This document shows, piece by piece, positions 27,086 to 36,427 of a stretch of DNA of 64,000 bases. The position numbers and the translations under genes are program-made. The notes beneath the pieces are model-generated. The model did not search any database. It worked only from the letters and a program-made list of their open reading frames with translations, and was not told the origin of the DNA. The first letter of the stretch is position 1. Every line of letters starts with the position of its first letter. Source of the DNA: Paenibacillus pabuli (lineage in GTDB: Bacteria > Bacillota > Bacilli > Paenibacillales > Paenibacillaceae); contig NZ_JBDOIO010000003.1 in the NCBI RefSeq assembly GCF_039831995.1, positions 2,542,001 to 2,606,000 of the forward strand. Reading direction: 5' to 3'.

Positions 27086-28027
27086 TTAGCTTGAGTATAA
27101 CGAACAATAGGTTTGGTCAAATCTTCCGGCAAACAGATCAGACTTACGAATGAAAAATTGCAGTTCTCCGCAGTCCCACCACTGGAAACCGATGGCATCA
27201 TGTGTATCTATCTTAAGAAGCAGCAGTGTATCCTCCAGTTCCTGCCGTATACGCTCTGGATCTCCGCCATAATGGGCGGTCAGCTTGTTCTCACACTTCT
27301 CTTCATCATATTCATATTCTTCACCGAGCACGATCTGCAACAGAGCTTGATGTTCTGCGTCCGGGTGCTGACCGTCAGGGTATCCAAACATGCCGCCCCA
27401 GTTCTGGGTGCTCGGATGATTCCAGTCCGATTCGAATTCAAGATATCGTTCATACAGTCCCCCTTCCGGGTCTGCCACTTCACTCTCGCCCGTCTGCTGT
27501 ACGGATAGTGCATTCAGCGCCTGGGCATCAACATAAGCATATGTAGGAAACTCCAAATTAGGCAGCACTGTAACGGCATGGGGAACAAAATTGGTCTCCA
27601 GAGCGGTAACGCCCTGGGGCTCACGCCTAGTCAAGTTATGCGAATCCGGCTCATAGATCACATGGTGTTCAATATTGTAGGCTGGCTCATCGACTCCAAT
27701 AAAAAAGTAGAGCATTCCCCGTTCAGGCAAGCTTACACGTCCATCATTCGGGGTATATGGAAGCAAGTCCACGAGATTCAGCTGGGCAAGAAAAGTCATC
27801 GGCACCCCATCCTGTGTCAACGGCCATTGGACATGCTCAGGCAGGTCCGGATTCCCACCCACACGTGAATTACCCGTTCGGCGATATTCATCGAGTGTCG
27901 ATACATCCAGCCGGATTCCCCAGCGACTTGAGGATACCAATAGATCAGCGGCAGTGCCCAATCCGTACTCCTCCAGCGTTTTGCGAGCTTTTCTGGTCAG
28001 ACGTTCACATTGTTCAGGTTTAATCAT
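27086..28027 (-). CDS. YwqG-like DUF1963 protein
   Basis: The 313-residue protein has the DUF1963 signatures: GGNPDLPEHVQWP, FLAQLNLVDL, GMLYFFIGVDE, GGMFGYPDG and DAIGFQWWDCGELQFFIRKSDL, given here as motifs in order. The family adopts a beta-barrel-like fold and has no settled biochemical function. No signal peptide is present, so it is cytosolic. It is monocistronic on the minus strand, downstream of the ammonium transporter operon and separated from it by a terminator. Confidence 0.88.
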   Translation of the reverse strand: MIKPEQCERLTRKARKTLEEYGLGTAADLLVSSSRWGIRLDVSTLDEYRRTGNSRVGGNPDLPEHVQWPLTQDGVPMTFLAQLNLVDLLPYTPNDGRVSLPERGMLYFFIGVDEPAYNIEHHVIYEPDSHNLTRREPQGVTALETNFVPHAVTVLPNLEFPTYAYVDAQALNALSVQQTGESEVADPEGGLYERYLEFESDWNHPSTQNWGGMFGYPDGQHPDAEHQALLQIVLGEEYEYDEEKCENKLTAHYGGDPERIRQELEDTLLLLKIDTHDAIGFQWWDCGELQFFIRKSDLFAGRFDQTYCSLYSS

Positions 28028-28128
28028 TCAGATCCTCTCCTTCAGCCAATACATCTATGGTGAGACATATTCACGTTCACACCTGTATATTCTTCCGGCA
28101 CGACTTCTTTCCCTGCTTGAGGTGAAAA

Positions 28129-28162
28129 AAAGAGACCCGCAGAGCCATCTGCAGGTCTCCTT
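28129..28162 (-). terminator. Intrinsic terminator of the amt operon
   Basis: GAGACC and GCAGA (28132-28143) pair with TCTGC and GGTCTC (28149-28160); on the minus strand the stem is followed by CTTTTTTT. Confidence 0.8.
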
Positions 28163-28177
28163 ACATATATAACCTAA

Positions 28178-29467
28178 TTAACGAATCCGATCGGACGGAT
28201 CACGCTGGAAAGCCCGAATGTGCTCTTCTCCATCGAGAAACTCGTGAGCCTGATGTGCAGCCATCACGCCATGGTAGCTGATATCCAGTCCCAGATCTTC
28301 CTCTTCTTCCGTGGAGCGAACAGGTACCATTTTGCCAATGAGCTTCAGACCGAACCAGGTCATGACAAAGCCCCAAATTACGAGCGCCGTAAGCCCGAGT
28401 GTCTGAACACCCAACAGCTTCCATCCACCGCCCATGAATAACCCACCGTCTGTGGCGAACAACCCTACAGCAATCGTACCCCACATCCCGGATACCGCAT
28501 GGACAGGGAAAGCCCCAACCGGATCATCAATCCGGCGACGGTCAAGCCAATTGGTTGCTGCCATCATAAGCAGACCGGATACCGCGCCGATAAAGATCGC
28601 GGCAGCATCGCCTACAAATGCACAGCCTGCCGTAATCCCCACCAAACCAGCAAGGGATCCATTAATGACCGATGGCGCATCTGAACGTTTGAAACGGAAC
28701 AGCGTGTACAACATCGTAACCGCTCCACCCGAGGCAGCCGATAACATGGTGACAATCGCAATATGGCCGATTCTTGCATCCGTGGCGCTCAGCGTGCTCC
28801 CTGCGTTGAAACCAAACCAGCCGAACCACAGCAGAAATGCACCTACAGATGCAAGGGGAAGATTGCTTGGAAGTGCAATCGCACTCACGCCATGAGGCGT
28901 GTATTTGCCTTTGCGCGGACCAATAATGATCGCTGCAGCCAAAGCTGAGAATCCGCCCAGTGCATGAATGACAGCTGACCCAGCAAAATCCTGCATGCCC
29001 AGCTCGCTGAGCCAGCCGCCGCCCCATGCCCAGTGGCCGCCAATCGGGTATATAATGGCCGTCATCAAGATGATATACAGGAGATAGGCCCGGAAGTTGA
29101 TTCGTTCAGCTACCGCACCTGACACGATGGAGATAACGGCGATGGTGAACGCGGCCTGGAACAGCCAGAACGTTTCAAGCGATACGGGTACGTCGATATG
29201 AGACAGATCGCCGTTCAGGAAGAATCCCGTAACCCCAACAAAGCCTCCGGCATCAGAACCGTACATCAATCCGAATCCGATAGCATAAAACAGCAATGTA
29301 CCTATCGTTATGTCGGCAAAAACCTTCATAATAATGTTCACACTATTTTTATAACGTACAAACCCAGCCTCCAGGAGCGCAAATCCACCCTCCATCAATA
29401 ATATCATGGCCGCACTCAGTACCACCCAGACCGTATCGATCCCGGAGCTTAACGTCTCCAAAGTCAT
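28178..29467 (-). CDS. amt: Ammonium transporter
   Basis: The 429-residue Amt/Mep/Rh channel has about eleven transmembrane helices. Family motifs are AGFVRYKNSVNI, GFGLMYGSD, FQAAFTIAVISIVSGAVAER, the pore segment GGFSALAAAI and HAVSGMWGTIAVGL with a pore histidine. It takes up ammonium across the cytoplasmic membrane. The C-terminus is cytosolic and ends with YHGVMAAHQAHEFLDGE. Its ATG overlaps the stop of an upstream coiled-coil gene by 4 nt. The usual GlnK/PII regulator gene is not adjacent. Confidence 0.96.
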   Translation of the reverse strand: MTLETLSSGIDTVWVVLSAAMILLMEGGFALLEAGFVRYKNSVNIIMKVFADITIGTLLFYAIGFGLMYGSDAGGFVGVTGFFLNGDLSHIDVPVSLETFWLFQAAFTIAVISIVSGAVAERINFRAYLLYIILMTAIIYPIGGHWAWGGGWLSELGMQDFAGSAVIHALGGFSALAAAIIIGPRKGKYTPHGVSAIALPSNLPLASVGAFLLWFGWFGFNAGSTLSATDARIGHIAIVTMLSAASGGAVTMLYTLFRFKRSDAPSVINGSLAGLVGITAGCAFVGDAAAIFIGAVSGLLMMAATNWLDRRRIDDPVGAFPVHAVSGMWGTIAVGLFATDGGLFMGGGWKLLGVQTLGLTALVIWGFVMTWFGLKLIGKMVPVRSTEEEEDLGLDISYHGVMAAHQAHEFLDGEEHIRAFQRDPSDRIR

Positions 29468-29883
29468 GCTTGTACATCCTCCGTTTCATTAAGCTGTCTG
29501 ATCTCACGAATCAACTCGGGCGGGAGCTCAATCTCGCCCTTCTCCTTGTTGCGAGGATGCTCAATTTGCTCTATGATCCGATCCAGTTCACGAATATGGC
29601 GGCGGATCTGCTCCATCTTGCGAAAGCGTTCCTTCACCTGCACCATATATTCCACAGCCTGATGATGGGTGGCAGGACGTCCTGCGAACCACTTCCGTAC
29701 TGTCGACATGGATTGATAGGCGACTTCTTCCGCACGCTTCTTTTGCTCGAATTGTTCGATTTTATGTTTGAGGGTTTCGATCTCATTTTCTTTTTTGACC
29801 TTCAGCTGCTCGATAAGGTACAATAAATCGGACGATGATATTTGCAATGCTGTATGGTGGTACACCTCGTCGATTACTAACAT
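29464..29883 (-). CDS. Coiled-coil protein translationally coupled to amt
   Basis: The 139-residue protein is charged and almost wholly helical: LYLIEQLKVKKENEIETL, LKHKIEQFEQKKRAEEVA and a second helix pair (VKERFRKMEQIRRHIRELDR). It has no membrane segment or signal peptide. Its TGA overlaps the amt ATG (ATGA), so the two are co-translated. I do not recognise the family. Since PII proteins normally occupy this place, a role in ammonium-transport control is a reasonable but untested inference. Confidence 0.75.
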   Translation of the reverse strand: MLVIDEVYHHTALQISSSDLLYLIEQLKVKKENEIETLKHKIEQFEQKKRAEEVAYQSMSTVRKWFAGRPATHHQAVEYMVQVKERFRKMEQIRRHIRELDRIIEQIEHPRNKEKGEIELPPELIREIRQLNETEDVQA

Positions 29884-30143
29884 ATCATGTCAGGACTCCT
29901 TACATATCAAGTTACTTGTTACCGATTATAGTTTGCCGTGGTCTGCCCGTCAATCTTTTTTTGGAGTGGAAAGAAGTCGTTTCTTGCAGACGGCTTTATT
30001 TTTGTTTATATCACTACACATAACAACATCAATTCGGCACCATTCGCATTTCCCGCTTCGATCCTCTATGCTATAGATCATGCATCCGCATTTCAGTACT
30101 GCGCAGCAGCTCTTGTTTGGAGAACTCTCCGTATTCATAAAAA

Positions 30144-30188
30144 AACCTAAAAAAACCTCCAATGCACGTCATCGTGAATTGGAGGTTT
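30144..30188 (-). terminator. Intrinsic terminator of the GNAT gene
   Basis: AAACCTCCAAT (30153-30163) and ATTGGAGGTTT (30178-30188) form a perfect stem with a T run on the minus strand. Apart from this, 29884-30251 shows no convincing gene. Confidence 0.85.
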
Positions 30189-30251
30189 GCAGTTGATAGA
30201 AGTCATTAGAAATTAAAGCTGAGCATGGCTCATCGCCTGGCAGCAGATCAT

Positions 30252-30758
30252 TTACATTATTTTTTTACCCAAAATCGCCAAATCCCGGTTCACACCATCC
30301 AGTACAGCCACTTCCGGATAGTAGCCCCATTGCTCAAAGCCATGCTTGCGCAGCAAACCAAGACTCGGTTCATTATGTCCAAAGACAAAACCCAGGATCG
30401 TCGTAATCCCCAGCGCAGGACAAGCAGCAAAGATCGTATTCAACAAACGTCCACCGGCTCCGATTCCCCGGCATTGCTTGTCAACGTACACACTTACTTC
30501 CACCGTACCATTGTAGGCAGGCCGGCCGTAAAATGAACTCAGACTGGCCCAGGCCACAACTTGCCCTTCAAGTCTCATCACCCAGAGCGGACGACGGTCC
30601 GGCGAATGCTCCTCGAACCAAGGCACGCGCTGCTCAACCGTAACAGGCTCCAGATCCGCTGTCACCATCCGGCTCTCGATCGTGGAATTATAGATCTCCA
30701 CAATTCTCGGCAAATCCTCAAGACGCGCATATTCAATCTGCACACTATCCAGCTTCAT
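30252..30758 (-). CDS. GNAT N-acetyltransferase, phosphinothricin-acetyltransferase-like
   Basis: The 168-residue protein resembles the Pat/Bar-like branch of GNAT enzymes: IVEIYNSTIESRMVTADLEP, WASLSSFYGRPAYNGTVEVS, and the acetyl-CoA loop YVDKQCRGIGAGGRLL. The C-terminus reads LLRKHGFEQWGYYPEVAVLDG. Members acetylate amino acids such as methionine sulfone or phosphinothricin, but the substrate here is unproven. It is monocistronic. Confidence 0.88.
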   Translation of the reverse strand: MKLDSVQIEYARLEDLPRIVEIYNSTIESRMVTADLEPVTVEQRVPWFEEHSPDRRPLWVMRLEGQVVAWASLSSFYGRPAYNGTVEVSVYVDKQCRGIGAGGRLLNTIFAACPALGITTILGFVFGHNEPSLGLLRKHGFEQWGYYPEVAVLDGVNRDLAILGKKIM

Positions 30759-30891
30759 GTCTATTCCTCCATCATTCCAGATCGAACTCTAGTATGACGA
30801 ATATTATAACGGAGAAGGCAAGCAGACGTCATCCCCCAAACATTCCTATGCAAGGATAAGTGAATAACACGAATGGTTTACTCCATCGCAT

Positions 30892-31314
30892 TTAATTCAT
30901 GGGTTTACTCTCCACAGGTGAAGAAAGTCTAATTAATGTAGAAGGCTGTCCAAATGACATGGAAGCATCAATAAAGCTCTCTAGAGATTGGACAGACTCA
31001 GTTAAAACTTTAATTAAATAGTTGTACGATCCAGCCAATCGATGACACTCGATCACACTCGTATGATTTTTGCAGAATGCTGTGAACTGTTCACACTTTG
31101 TATTGTTATAAAGGATAAAAGCTGTGATAGGTTTGTCTATTTTGTCCGGATTAATGATTGCTTTATAGCCAGCGATGATCCCTTTTTCTTCAAGTTTCTT
31201 AACTCTTTCATTCACAGCCGGGGTAGATAACCCTACCTTTTTTCCCAATTCAGTAAAGGAAGACCGGGCATTTTCCTGCAAGTGTAACAATATGTCTCTA
31301 TCGATTTCATCCAT
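30892..31314 (-). CDS. Lrp/AsnC-family transcriptional regulator
   Basis: The 140-residue protein has the N-terminal winged helix (IDRDILLHLQENARSSFTEL, VGLSTPAVNERVKKLEEKG) and a C-terminal RAM/AsnC effector domain (HRLAGSYNYLIKVLTESVQSL). Such proteins respond to amino acids. It is divergent from the DUF1272 gene, and the AT-rich 31315-31483 spacer probably carries both promoters. Confidence 0.93.
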   Translation of the reverse strand: MDEIDRDILLHLQENARSSFTELGKKVGLSTPAVNERVKKLEEKGIIAGYKAIINPDKIDKPITAFILYNNTKCEQFTAFCKNHTSVIECHRLAGSYNYLIKVLTESVQSLESFIDASMSFGQPSTLIRLSSPVESKPMN

Positions 31315-31483
31315 GGTTATAACTCCTCATTGAAAATTTTAAGTTAAACGCCAGTTTTTCAGTTAAAACGAAAGCTATTCTATAAAATTACAATAAGATC
31401 ATTATGTAAGGGTAGCAACGTATTTATTAAAATTAGATCATTAGAACGTTTCTAATAAATATAAGTATAGGAGGTTCATCACC

Positions 31484-31690
31484 TTGTCTTTAGAAATGAG
31501 AAACAAATGCGAAAAATGTGAAAGTAGGCTCAATACTGATTCTTTAGCGTATATTTGTACGCATGAATGTACTTTTTGCCAGGAGTGTACCGCGGAAATG
31601 AAGTATGTGTGCCCTAACTGTCAAGGCGAACTCGTAAAAAGGCCAAGAAGTGAAACTTCATTGAGTTGTCCCATTACATCTGTTAAATGA
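31484..31690 (+). CDS. DUF1272 zinc-binding miniprotein
   Basis: The 68-residue protein has paired Cys motifs CEKCESRL, CTHECTFCQEC and CPNCQGEL, enough to bind zinc, as in DUF1272. The TTG at 31484 is chosen because AGGAGG lies 9 nt upstream and the family begins with a short LEMR segment. Function is unknown. Confidence 0.88.
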   Translation: MSLEMRNKCEKCESRLNTDSLAYICTHECTFCQECTAEMKYVCPNCQGELVKRPRSETSLSCPITSVK

Positions 31691-31693
31691 ACA

Positions 31694-31724
31694 AAAGCAG
31701 TCGATCATGTTGATCGGCTGCCTT
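31694..31724. terminator. Bidirectional hairpin, GATCATGTTGATC type
   Basis: AAAGCAGTCGATCA and TGATCGGCTGCCTT form a stem between convergent genes. The same hairpin design recurs at 33509 and 51471. Confidence 0.7.
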
Positions 31725-31750
31725 ATTTCGATTTTTTGGTAGAGCTATCG

Positions 31751-32755
31751 TCACCCCTTATCTTCAATATCATCCATGAATTTCAGGACAGCTTCGCTCA
31801 TCTCCTTGAACCGGGTCCAATGAAGGTAATGATGACCTTGTAAAGGAATGATTGTACTCGCAGGATGATCGGTAAGTTGGGTTTGTAAAAAAGTAAATGG
31901 AGATCTACCGTCCTCCCTCACCCTGCCATCGTCTCTGCTAAAAAACAACACAGGCATATCTGACGGAAATGACATGTGAGCCGTTTTTCTCACATTATCA
32001 CCCAGTTCATTAGTCTCTTGAACGACATTTTTGTTATAACCCCTCCATGCTGTAATCGCCTTGGTCATAGCTAAATTCTCGTCCGAGTAAGTTCCCTCAT
32101 TCGCAAGGGGAAGATAACTCCGATCATCTAAGGAAATGACGAGTCTAGCTAATCCAGCGGGTGCCACATATCTCATATAACTCGGCATGGATGGAGGAGA
32201 TTCATTGAAGTAATCTAGAGCTGCTGGCAGTGTTGCGTCTATTCCTACAACCGCCTTAACCTCTTCAGGGTATTCATGAGCATAGTACATGCTGTAAATT
32301 CCGGAAACAGAATGCGGCATTAATACATATGGCCCTGGAATATTTAATTGCTGCAATGCACTTCTCAGTTCCCCAATGATGTATTCCACCGTTCTTTTCT
32401 CATCCGTCATATCACTCCAGCCATATCCGAATGGCTCTAGGACGACAACTCTGTTATGCTTGGACATTTCATTAATTAAAGGCTCAAAATCCAGTACAGG
32501 CGAGGCTGTTCCCAAGCCGCTTAGTAACACAATGGTGTTTGGTCCGTTCCCTTTTGTGTAGACATGCATCCGTTTATTATCCATTTGGATATACTGCCCC
32601 ATTGCCGGGTATTTATCTTGTTCCACCAGCTTCATGAAATGATGAAAGCAAATCCAGATGAGTACAACGGACAACATGAACACAAGCATTCTCTTGATGA
32701 TGGTTAGAATCTTACTTTTCCTTTTGACACTCACTTCATACTTGGCTCCCTTCAT
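31751..32755 (-). CDS. Membrane-anchored alpha/beta hydrolase
   Basis: The 334-residue protein has a basic N-terminus and one membrane anchor (about 20-42, IIKRMLVFMLSVVLIWICF), then an alpha/beta-hydrolase domain: VLLSGLGTASP (oxyanion region), VVLEPFGYGWSD, nucleophile elbow MPHSVSGIYS, and a C-terminal His in LQGHHYLHW. The elbow departs from the usual GHSMGG (Pro for the first Gly, Ser for the second). The signal-anchor suggests an extracytoplasmic catalytic domain. The substrate is unknown. Confidence 0.85.
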   Translation of the reverse strand: MKGAKYEVSVKRKSKILTIIKRMLVFMLSVVLIWICFHHFMKLVEQDKYPAMGQYIQMDNKRMHVYTKGNGPNTIVLLSGLGTASPVLDFEPLINEMSKHNRVVVLEPFGYGWSDMTDEKRTVEYIIGELRSALQQLNIPGPYVLMPHSVSGIYSMYYAHEYPEEVKAVVGIDATLPAALDYFNESPPSMPSYMRYVAPAGLARLVISLDDRSYLPLANEGTYSDENLAMTKAITAWRGYNKNVVQETNELGDNVRKTAHMSFPSDMPVLFFSRDDGRVREDGRSPFTFLQTQLTDHPASTIIPLQGHHYLHWTRFKEMSEAVLKFMDDIEDKG

Positions 32756-32937
32756 TGATGATCATCCTGGGAACGATCATAACGCGCCAGGTTAAAGGTG
32801 AAGTACGGACCCAGTTTAAGTTAAGTTTAAATTTTGGATTTTTTAGTTGTACTACACTTCACCCCGTAATCAGTGTCGAATTTATTCTAAATGAATGTTT
32901 CGCATTGAGCCCATATTGCCCATTAGTTATACAAATT

Positions 32938-33435
32938 CTATAATAATTTTGACATAACATACTGGTCGAAAAGTGTGTCATTTATCCATAGTGAGTTTCT
33001 TTTTATCCCTTCTATCTCAAATCCCATTTTCTTATATAGCGATACACCTGCTTCATTTTGAATGACCACCGTAAGTTCTAATCTTAAGATATTATGAGTC
33101 ATTGCCCATTCCTCTAGCCTTTGAAATAGATGTGTTCCTATACCACGCCCTGTGTATTCTTTTAAGATACCTATAACCAGGTAACATGAATGTTTTGTTC
33201 TTCTTGTATCTCCGCCAATGACTGCTAAATATCCTACTAACTGTCCATCTTGTTCTGCAACAAGTACTGTTGAGTTATTCTCTACGTCCACTCGTTCCAA
33301 CCATTTGCGTTGTTGTTCAGGAGAACCTTTTCTTTCTCCGGGTTCCATAAGCATATAATCAGCCTCGGTTTCAACTTGCTTCATTAGCAAACTAAAACCT
33401 TCAGCATCCTCAGGTTTTATCTCTCTTATAAACAT
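32938..33435 (-). CDS. GNAT N-acetyltransferase
   Basis: The 165-residue protein has a typical GNAT core: REIKPEDAEGFSLLMKQV, LVGYLAVIGG, the acetyl-CoA loop LKEYTGRGIGTHLFQRL and NEAGVSLYKKMGFEIEG. ATG 33435 follows GGAGGGG by 6 nt. Substrate is unknown. Confidence 0.9.
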   Translation of the reverse strand: MFIREIKPEDAEGFSLLMKQVETEADYMLMEPGERKGSPEQQRKWLERVDVENNSTVLVAEQDGQLVGYLAVIGGDTRRTKHSCYLVIGILKEYTGRGIGTHLFQRLEEWAMTHNILRLELTVVIQNEAGVSLYKKMGFEIEGIKRNSLWINDTLFDQYVMSKLL

Positions 33436-33508
33436 CGAATTCCCCTCCATTGATATACATATCCAATATTATACTTCTTTTAGAAATAACCTGACCTTTA
33501 GTTAAACA

Positions 33509-33540
33509 AAAAGCAGCTGATCATATTGATCAGCTGCTTC
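33509..33540. repeat. Palindromic hairpin, GATCATATTGATC type
   Basis: AAGCAGCTGATCA TAT TGATCAGCTGCTT is a perfect 13-bp stem with a 3-nt loop. It lies upstream of the GNAT gene and next to a gene fragment, so its terminator role is unclear. It belongs to a three-copy hairpin set in this window. Confidence 0.65.
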
Positions 33541-33617
33541 TTTGTATTATCGGACTATCGTTTCCCTTTAGCTTAATTATCACCCACAAGTAACGATACG
33601 CAACTATCTAACGATAG

Positions 33618-33908
33618 TCCGTTGGAATTATTAGGAAATTTGATCGCCGTACCGGTGTGTTGAAGAGCTTTGATGCGTCTAATTATTTTTCCCATTACAA
33701 TAAAACCTTCCCCATTCACCCGAAGCTGACAGCAGAGCAAGCCTCCGCGAAGCTTGGCCCAAAAGTAAACGCCTCGGGTAAGCCAAAGCTGGAGATCCAC
33801 AAAGACAAGCTCGTATATGCATTTCCCGTCACTGGGATCGAAGGCGTCTCTCACGTATACGTAAACGCCCGCACAGGCGCTGGCGAAGGCATTGATTATA
33901 ACTTTTAA
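33618..33908 (+). pseudogene. 3' fragment of a secreted YcdB/PepSY-like protein gene
   Basis: The frame opens right after a stop at 33615 without a sensible start and reads GIIRKFDRRTGVLKSFDASN, then LTAEQASAKLGPKVNASGKP, YAFPVTGIEGVSHVYVNART and G-EGIDYNF. This is the pattern of a repeated YcdB/PepSY-type beta-alpha domain that normally belongs to a much longer exported protein. Only the last 96 residues remain, and a strong terminator follows. It is best read as a deletion remnant. The domain assignment is tentative. Confidence 0.6.
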
Positions 33909-33918
33909 ACACAACAAA

Positions 33919-33967
33919 ACGAGGCAGCCCCGCGAATACCTTCGCTGCGGGTGCCTCGTTTTTTTTG
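33919..33967 (+). terminator. Strong intrinsic terminator
   Basis: AACGAGGCA with CCCGC pairs with GCGGG and TGCCTCGTT, followed by TTTTTTT. The rest of 33968-34286 holds only a GTTTCCCGTTAG motif at 34045-34060 and AT-rich promoter-like sequence. Confidence 0.9.
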
Positions 33968-34286
33968 CATATCAACCTTGGGTTAACACTCTTCGTGTAC
34001 GGATACCTTCGGAATGTCTGCGGGATGTCCAGGTCAATTTACAGTAACGTTTCCCGTTAGTCGAACGTGAATTTAGTTATAGCTCACAGTAATCAGTCTT
34101 ATATCCACTTATAAAGGGTCTGTTGCCCACAGGAATCAAACTTTGCGTTTGTATAGAATGATAGCACTCTTTAATTCTAAACCGTATGTAACTTCACCTC
34201 TTTGATAATAAATTATTGAACTATTAATGTAACTTTTTCATACTTCGTAGCGTCTAATCTACTAATATTTAAAGAGGTGGAATATA

Positions 34287-34835
34287 GTGATAAAACCAAT
34301 TGTAATGACAACCTTATTAGCCTCTCTAATTTTTTTGGCGGCATGTAGTGGAGAAAGTCTGCCGAAAGTTGAACCAACATCATCTACAAATACACCTACT
34401 CGGAATGCATCTCCCAATACAACAAAATCACAAGATACTGGAGCTACGCCTTCGTCGATTACCAACTTTAAAGCTGACTTGACAATTGATTTAGAATCAG
34501 CTAAAGATCTGTTGAAAGAATACGAGCGTCCCGCGCTGGATGTACTTGAAAAGAATCTGACCGCTCTCGTGCAGCATGATTACAAACTGTACCGATTCGG
34601 TTTTGTCAATGATCGACTGGCTGATGCCATGGATGTTTATTATGGTGAGCAGTTCCAATATATTTTTTCAAGCATCGAGGGTATAGAGAAAAAAGCATCT
34701 AATTATAATCAGTTACATATTACTGTTCTTGGTGAACGTCTGGATACAACGACCGATTCGGTCGAAAAAGTAAAAATGATGTATGTGATCCGGCAAAATA
34801 AACAAGGAGATTGGGACATCTATACAATTGATTGA
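34287..34835 (+). CDS. Lipoprotein of unknown function
   Basis: The 182-residue protein has a lipoprotein signal (VMTTLLASLIFLAACSG, lipobox LAAC with Cys20), a Ser/Thr/Pro-rich linker to about residue 58, and a compact domain with ERPALDVLEKNLTALVQ, FVNDRLADAMDVYYG, ITVLGERLDTTTDSVEKVKM and a final GDWDIYTID. GTG 34287 follows GAGGTGG by 7 nt. The C-terminal shape resembles NTF2-like or DUF-type export domains, but I do not recognise it. It is monocistronic. Confidence 0.8.
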   Translation: MIKPIVMTTLLASLIFLAACSGESLPKVEPTSSTNTPTRNASPNTTKSQDTGATPSSITNFKADLTIDLESAKDLLKEYERPALDVLEKNLTALVQHDYKLYRFGFVNDRLADAMDVYYGEQFQYIFSSIEGIEKKASNYNQLHITVLGERLDTTTDSVEKVKMMYVIRQNKQGDWDIYTID

Positions 34836-35038
34836 TGTCATCCAAATGATCAGTGTGACAAATAAATATTTATGCTCCCAATACGGTCAAAACCACGTTG
34901 ATCCCTCTTCCTAAAAAATGAGGATCGGCTACCTTCTTGGATTTATTGAGCTGTCGTTTCCCGTTAGTTCCATTACCGTGTAAAGTGTTTTATTCTTTAC
35001 GGGAAGTCCCCCTTTCTTGTAAGAGAGGGGAGACTTCG

Positions 35039-35320
35039 TCAATAAAGTCTTCGAATCCTGAAGGAAGCTCCTATCGCAGACGACACCAACCATTCTAAAG
35101 CATTTTTTAAGACACCAGGTACACCCTTTATATATTCGGGTGTACAGATAATGACTCCATCTGCTTTTGAAAGCAATTCTCTATATATTTGCACCTCTAC
35201 TGGTGGTTTATCATTATCTAATTCACGATTAAAATGGGGGAGTTTTCAATGCCATTGTATATTGAATGTTCAACACTGTTGGCATCAATTTTTTAGGCTG
35301 TTTAGTGCTTTTAGAGTTGA
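35039..35320 (-). pseudogene. Frameshifted NADPH-dependent FMN reductase remnant
   Basis: On the minus strand, pieces of the FMN reductase family appear in shifting frames: EHSIYNGIEN, then LPHFNRELDNDKPPVEV, then LLSKADGVIICTPEYIKGVP followed by LKNALEWLVSS. The family signature (PxxNPDLDND and ICTPEYxxGVPGxLKNAxDW) is clear, but a one-base shift separates the first two pieces and a stop soon follows the last. The N-terminal FMN loop and the C-terminal third are missing. It is a dead gene. Confidence 0.75.
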
Positions 35321-35347
35321 TGATTTTTTTAAAAAAATCACTATATT

Positions 35348-36302
35348 TTAATTAAAGTCTTGCATCAAACTATCAACCACTTCTTTTACCGTTCTGATTT
35401 CTTTAATTGGCGTAATTCCAGTACCTATAGAAATATAGCCATCGTCTGTATTGCCTTCTAGCATGCCGATCCGCATTCCAATGGATCCACGCATCAATTT
35501 TGCTGTTTCTTCACGACTAGCACCTTGATTATCCATTTCGACGAGTTTATTCGCTAATGTAGTAGGTAAAGAACGATAATATGCGGGTAAAGTACGGAAC
35601 ATTAGCAAGTCTTCTGCCGTAGCATCTACAATCATTTGTTTCACGTTTTCTGCTGCTGGATTTTCTTTGGTTGGAATAAAGACACTGCCAGCAAACACTC
35701 CTTCAGCGCCTAAAGCAAATGCGGCGCGCACTCCTCTAACGTCTCCAATACCACCAGCTGCGAGTACAGGGGTATTTATAGCATCTACAATCATGGGAAC
35801 AATCGAAAATGTTCCTATGACTCGTTCTGGAACCGTACCCCCTTCATCAAATCCAGTCGATACATAAACATCTATTCCAAATTCTTCTGCAGCTTTTGCA
35901 TCTTCAATAGTAGGAGTAAGGGGTCTATAAACAATTTTAATATTATTTTCTTTTAACGGTTTAAAGATTCTTTCATCCAGCATACCGCCTACATGAACAA
36001 CAAGACGTTCTCGTCGATAACAGCTTCTAAAATCGGCCATGTATAAGCTAAATCGCAGTTTACGAGCACAGATACTCCAAATGGCTTATTCGTTAACGAT
36101 TTTGTTTTCTGTATTTCAGTTCTCATTCTTTCCGCACTTATTTCGGGTGAGTTATCTCCATCTGACCGGCATTGGGACCTAGAAATCCTAATCCACCAGC
36201 ATTGCTTACCGCTGCAACAAATTCGGCATTGGTAACCCAAGACATCGGGCCCTGTATAATCGGTTTTTCTATATTTAATATTTCGCATATTCTATTATTC
36301 AT
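35348..36302 (-). pseudogene. Nitronate monooxygenase-family gene broken by two frameshifts
   Basis: The ATG at 36302, after CAGGAGGATT, starts MNNRICEILNIEKPIIQGPM and FLGPNAGQME. A shift near 36165 moves to a second frame (EIQKTKSLTNKPFGVSVLVN, ILEAVIDENV) and another near 36010 to a third (VVHVGGMLDERIF, GFDEGGTVPERV, VLAAGGIGDVRG, LGAEGVFAGSVF). Joined, they give a complete FMN-dependent nitronate monooxygenase/FabK-like TIM-barrel enzyme of about 318 residues. The coding content is well kept, so the lesions are recent or are sequencing errors. A MarR-type operator lies in its promoter region. Confidence 0.85.
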
Positions 36303-36427
36303 GTTTGAATCCTCCTGCTTACGATTATTTTCAACAACCTTGGTCAATAAGTACTTTGTTTGCTAAATATTTTTCAGCTTGGCTAACTTACTAGGGCAGC
36401 CAGAGTATCTATAAGGCTTCTAAACCT

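Noticed and set aside
29950-30162. A Cys-rich 70-codon minus-strand frame
   Set aside because: Its start lies in the T-run of the GNAT terminator, and composition is AT-driven; no ribosome site at proper spacing and no homology that I recognise.
33573-33917. A 114-codon minus-strand frame
   Set aside because: It is opposite the YcdB-like fragment, whose plus-strand translation has clear domain character.
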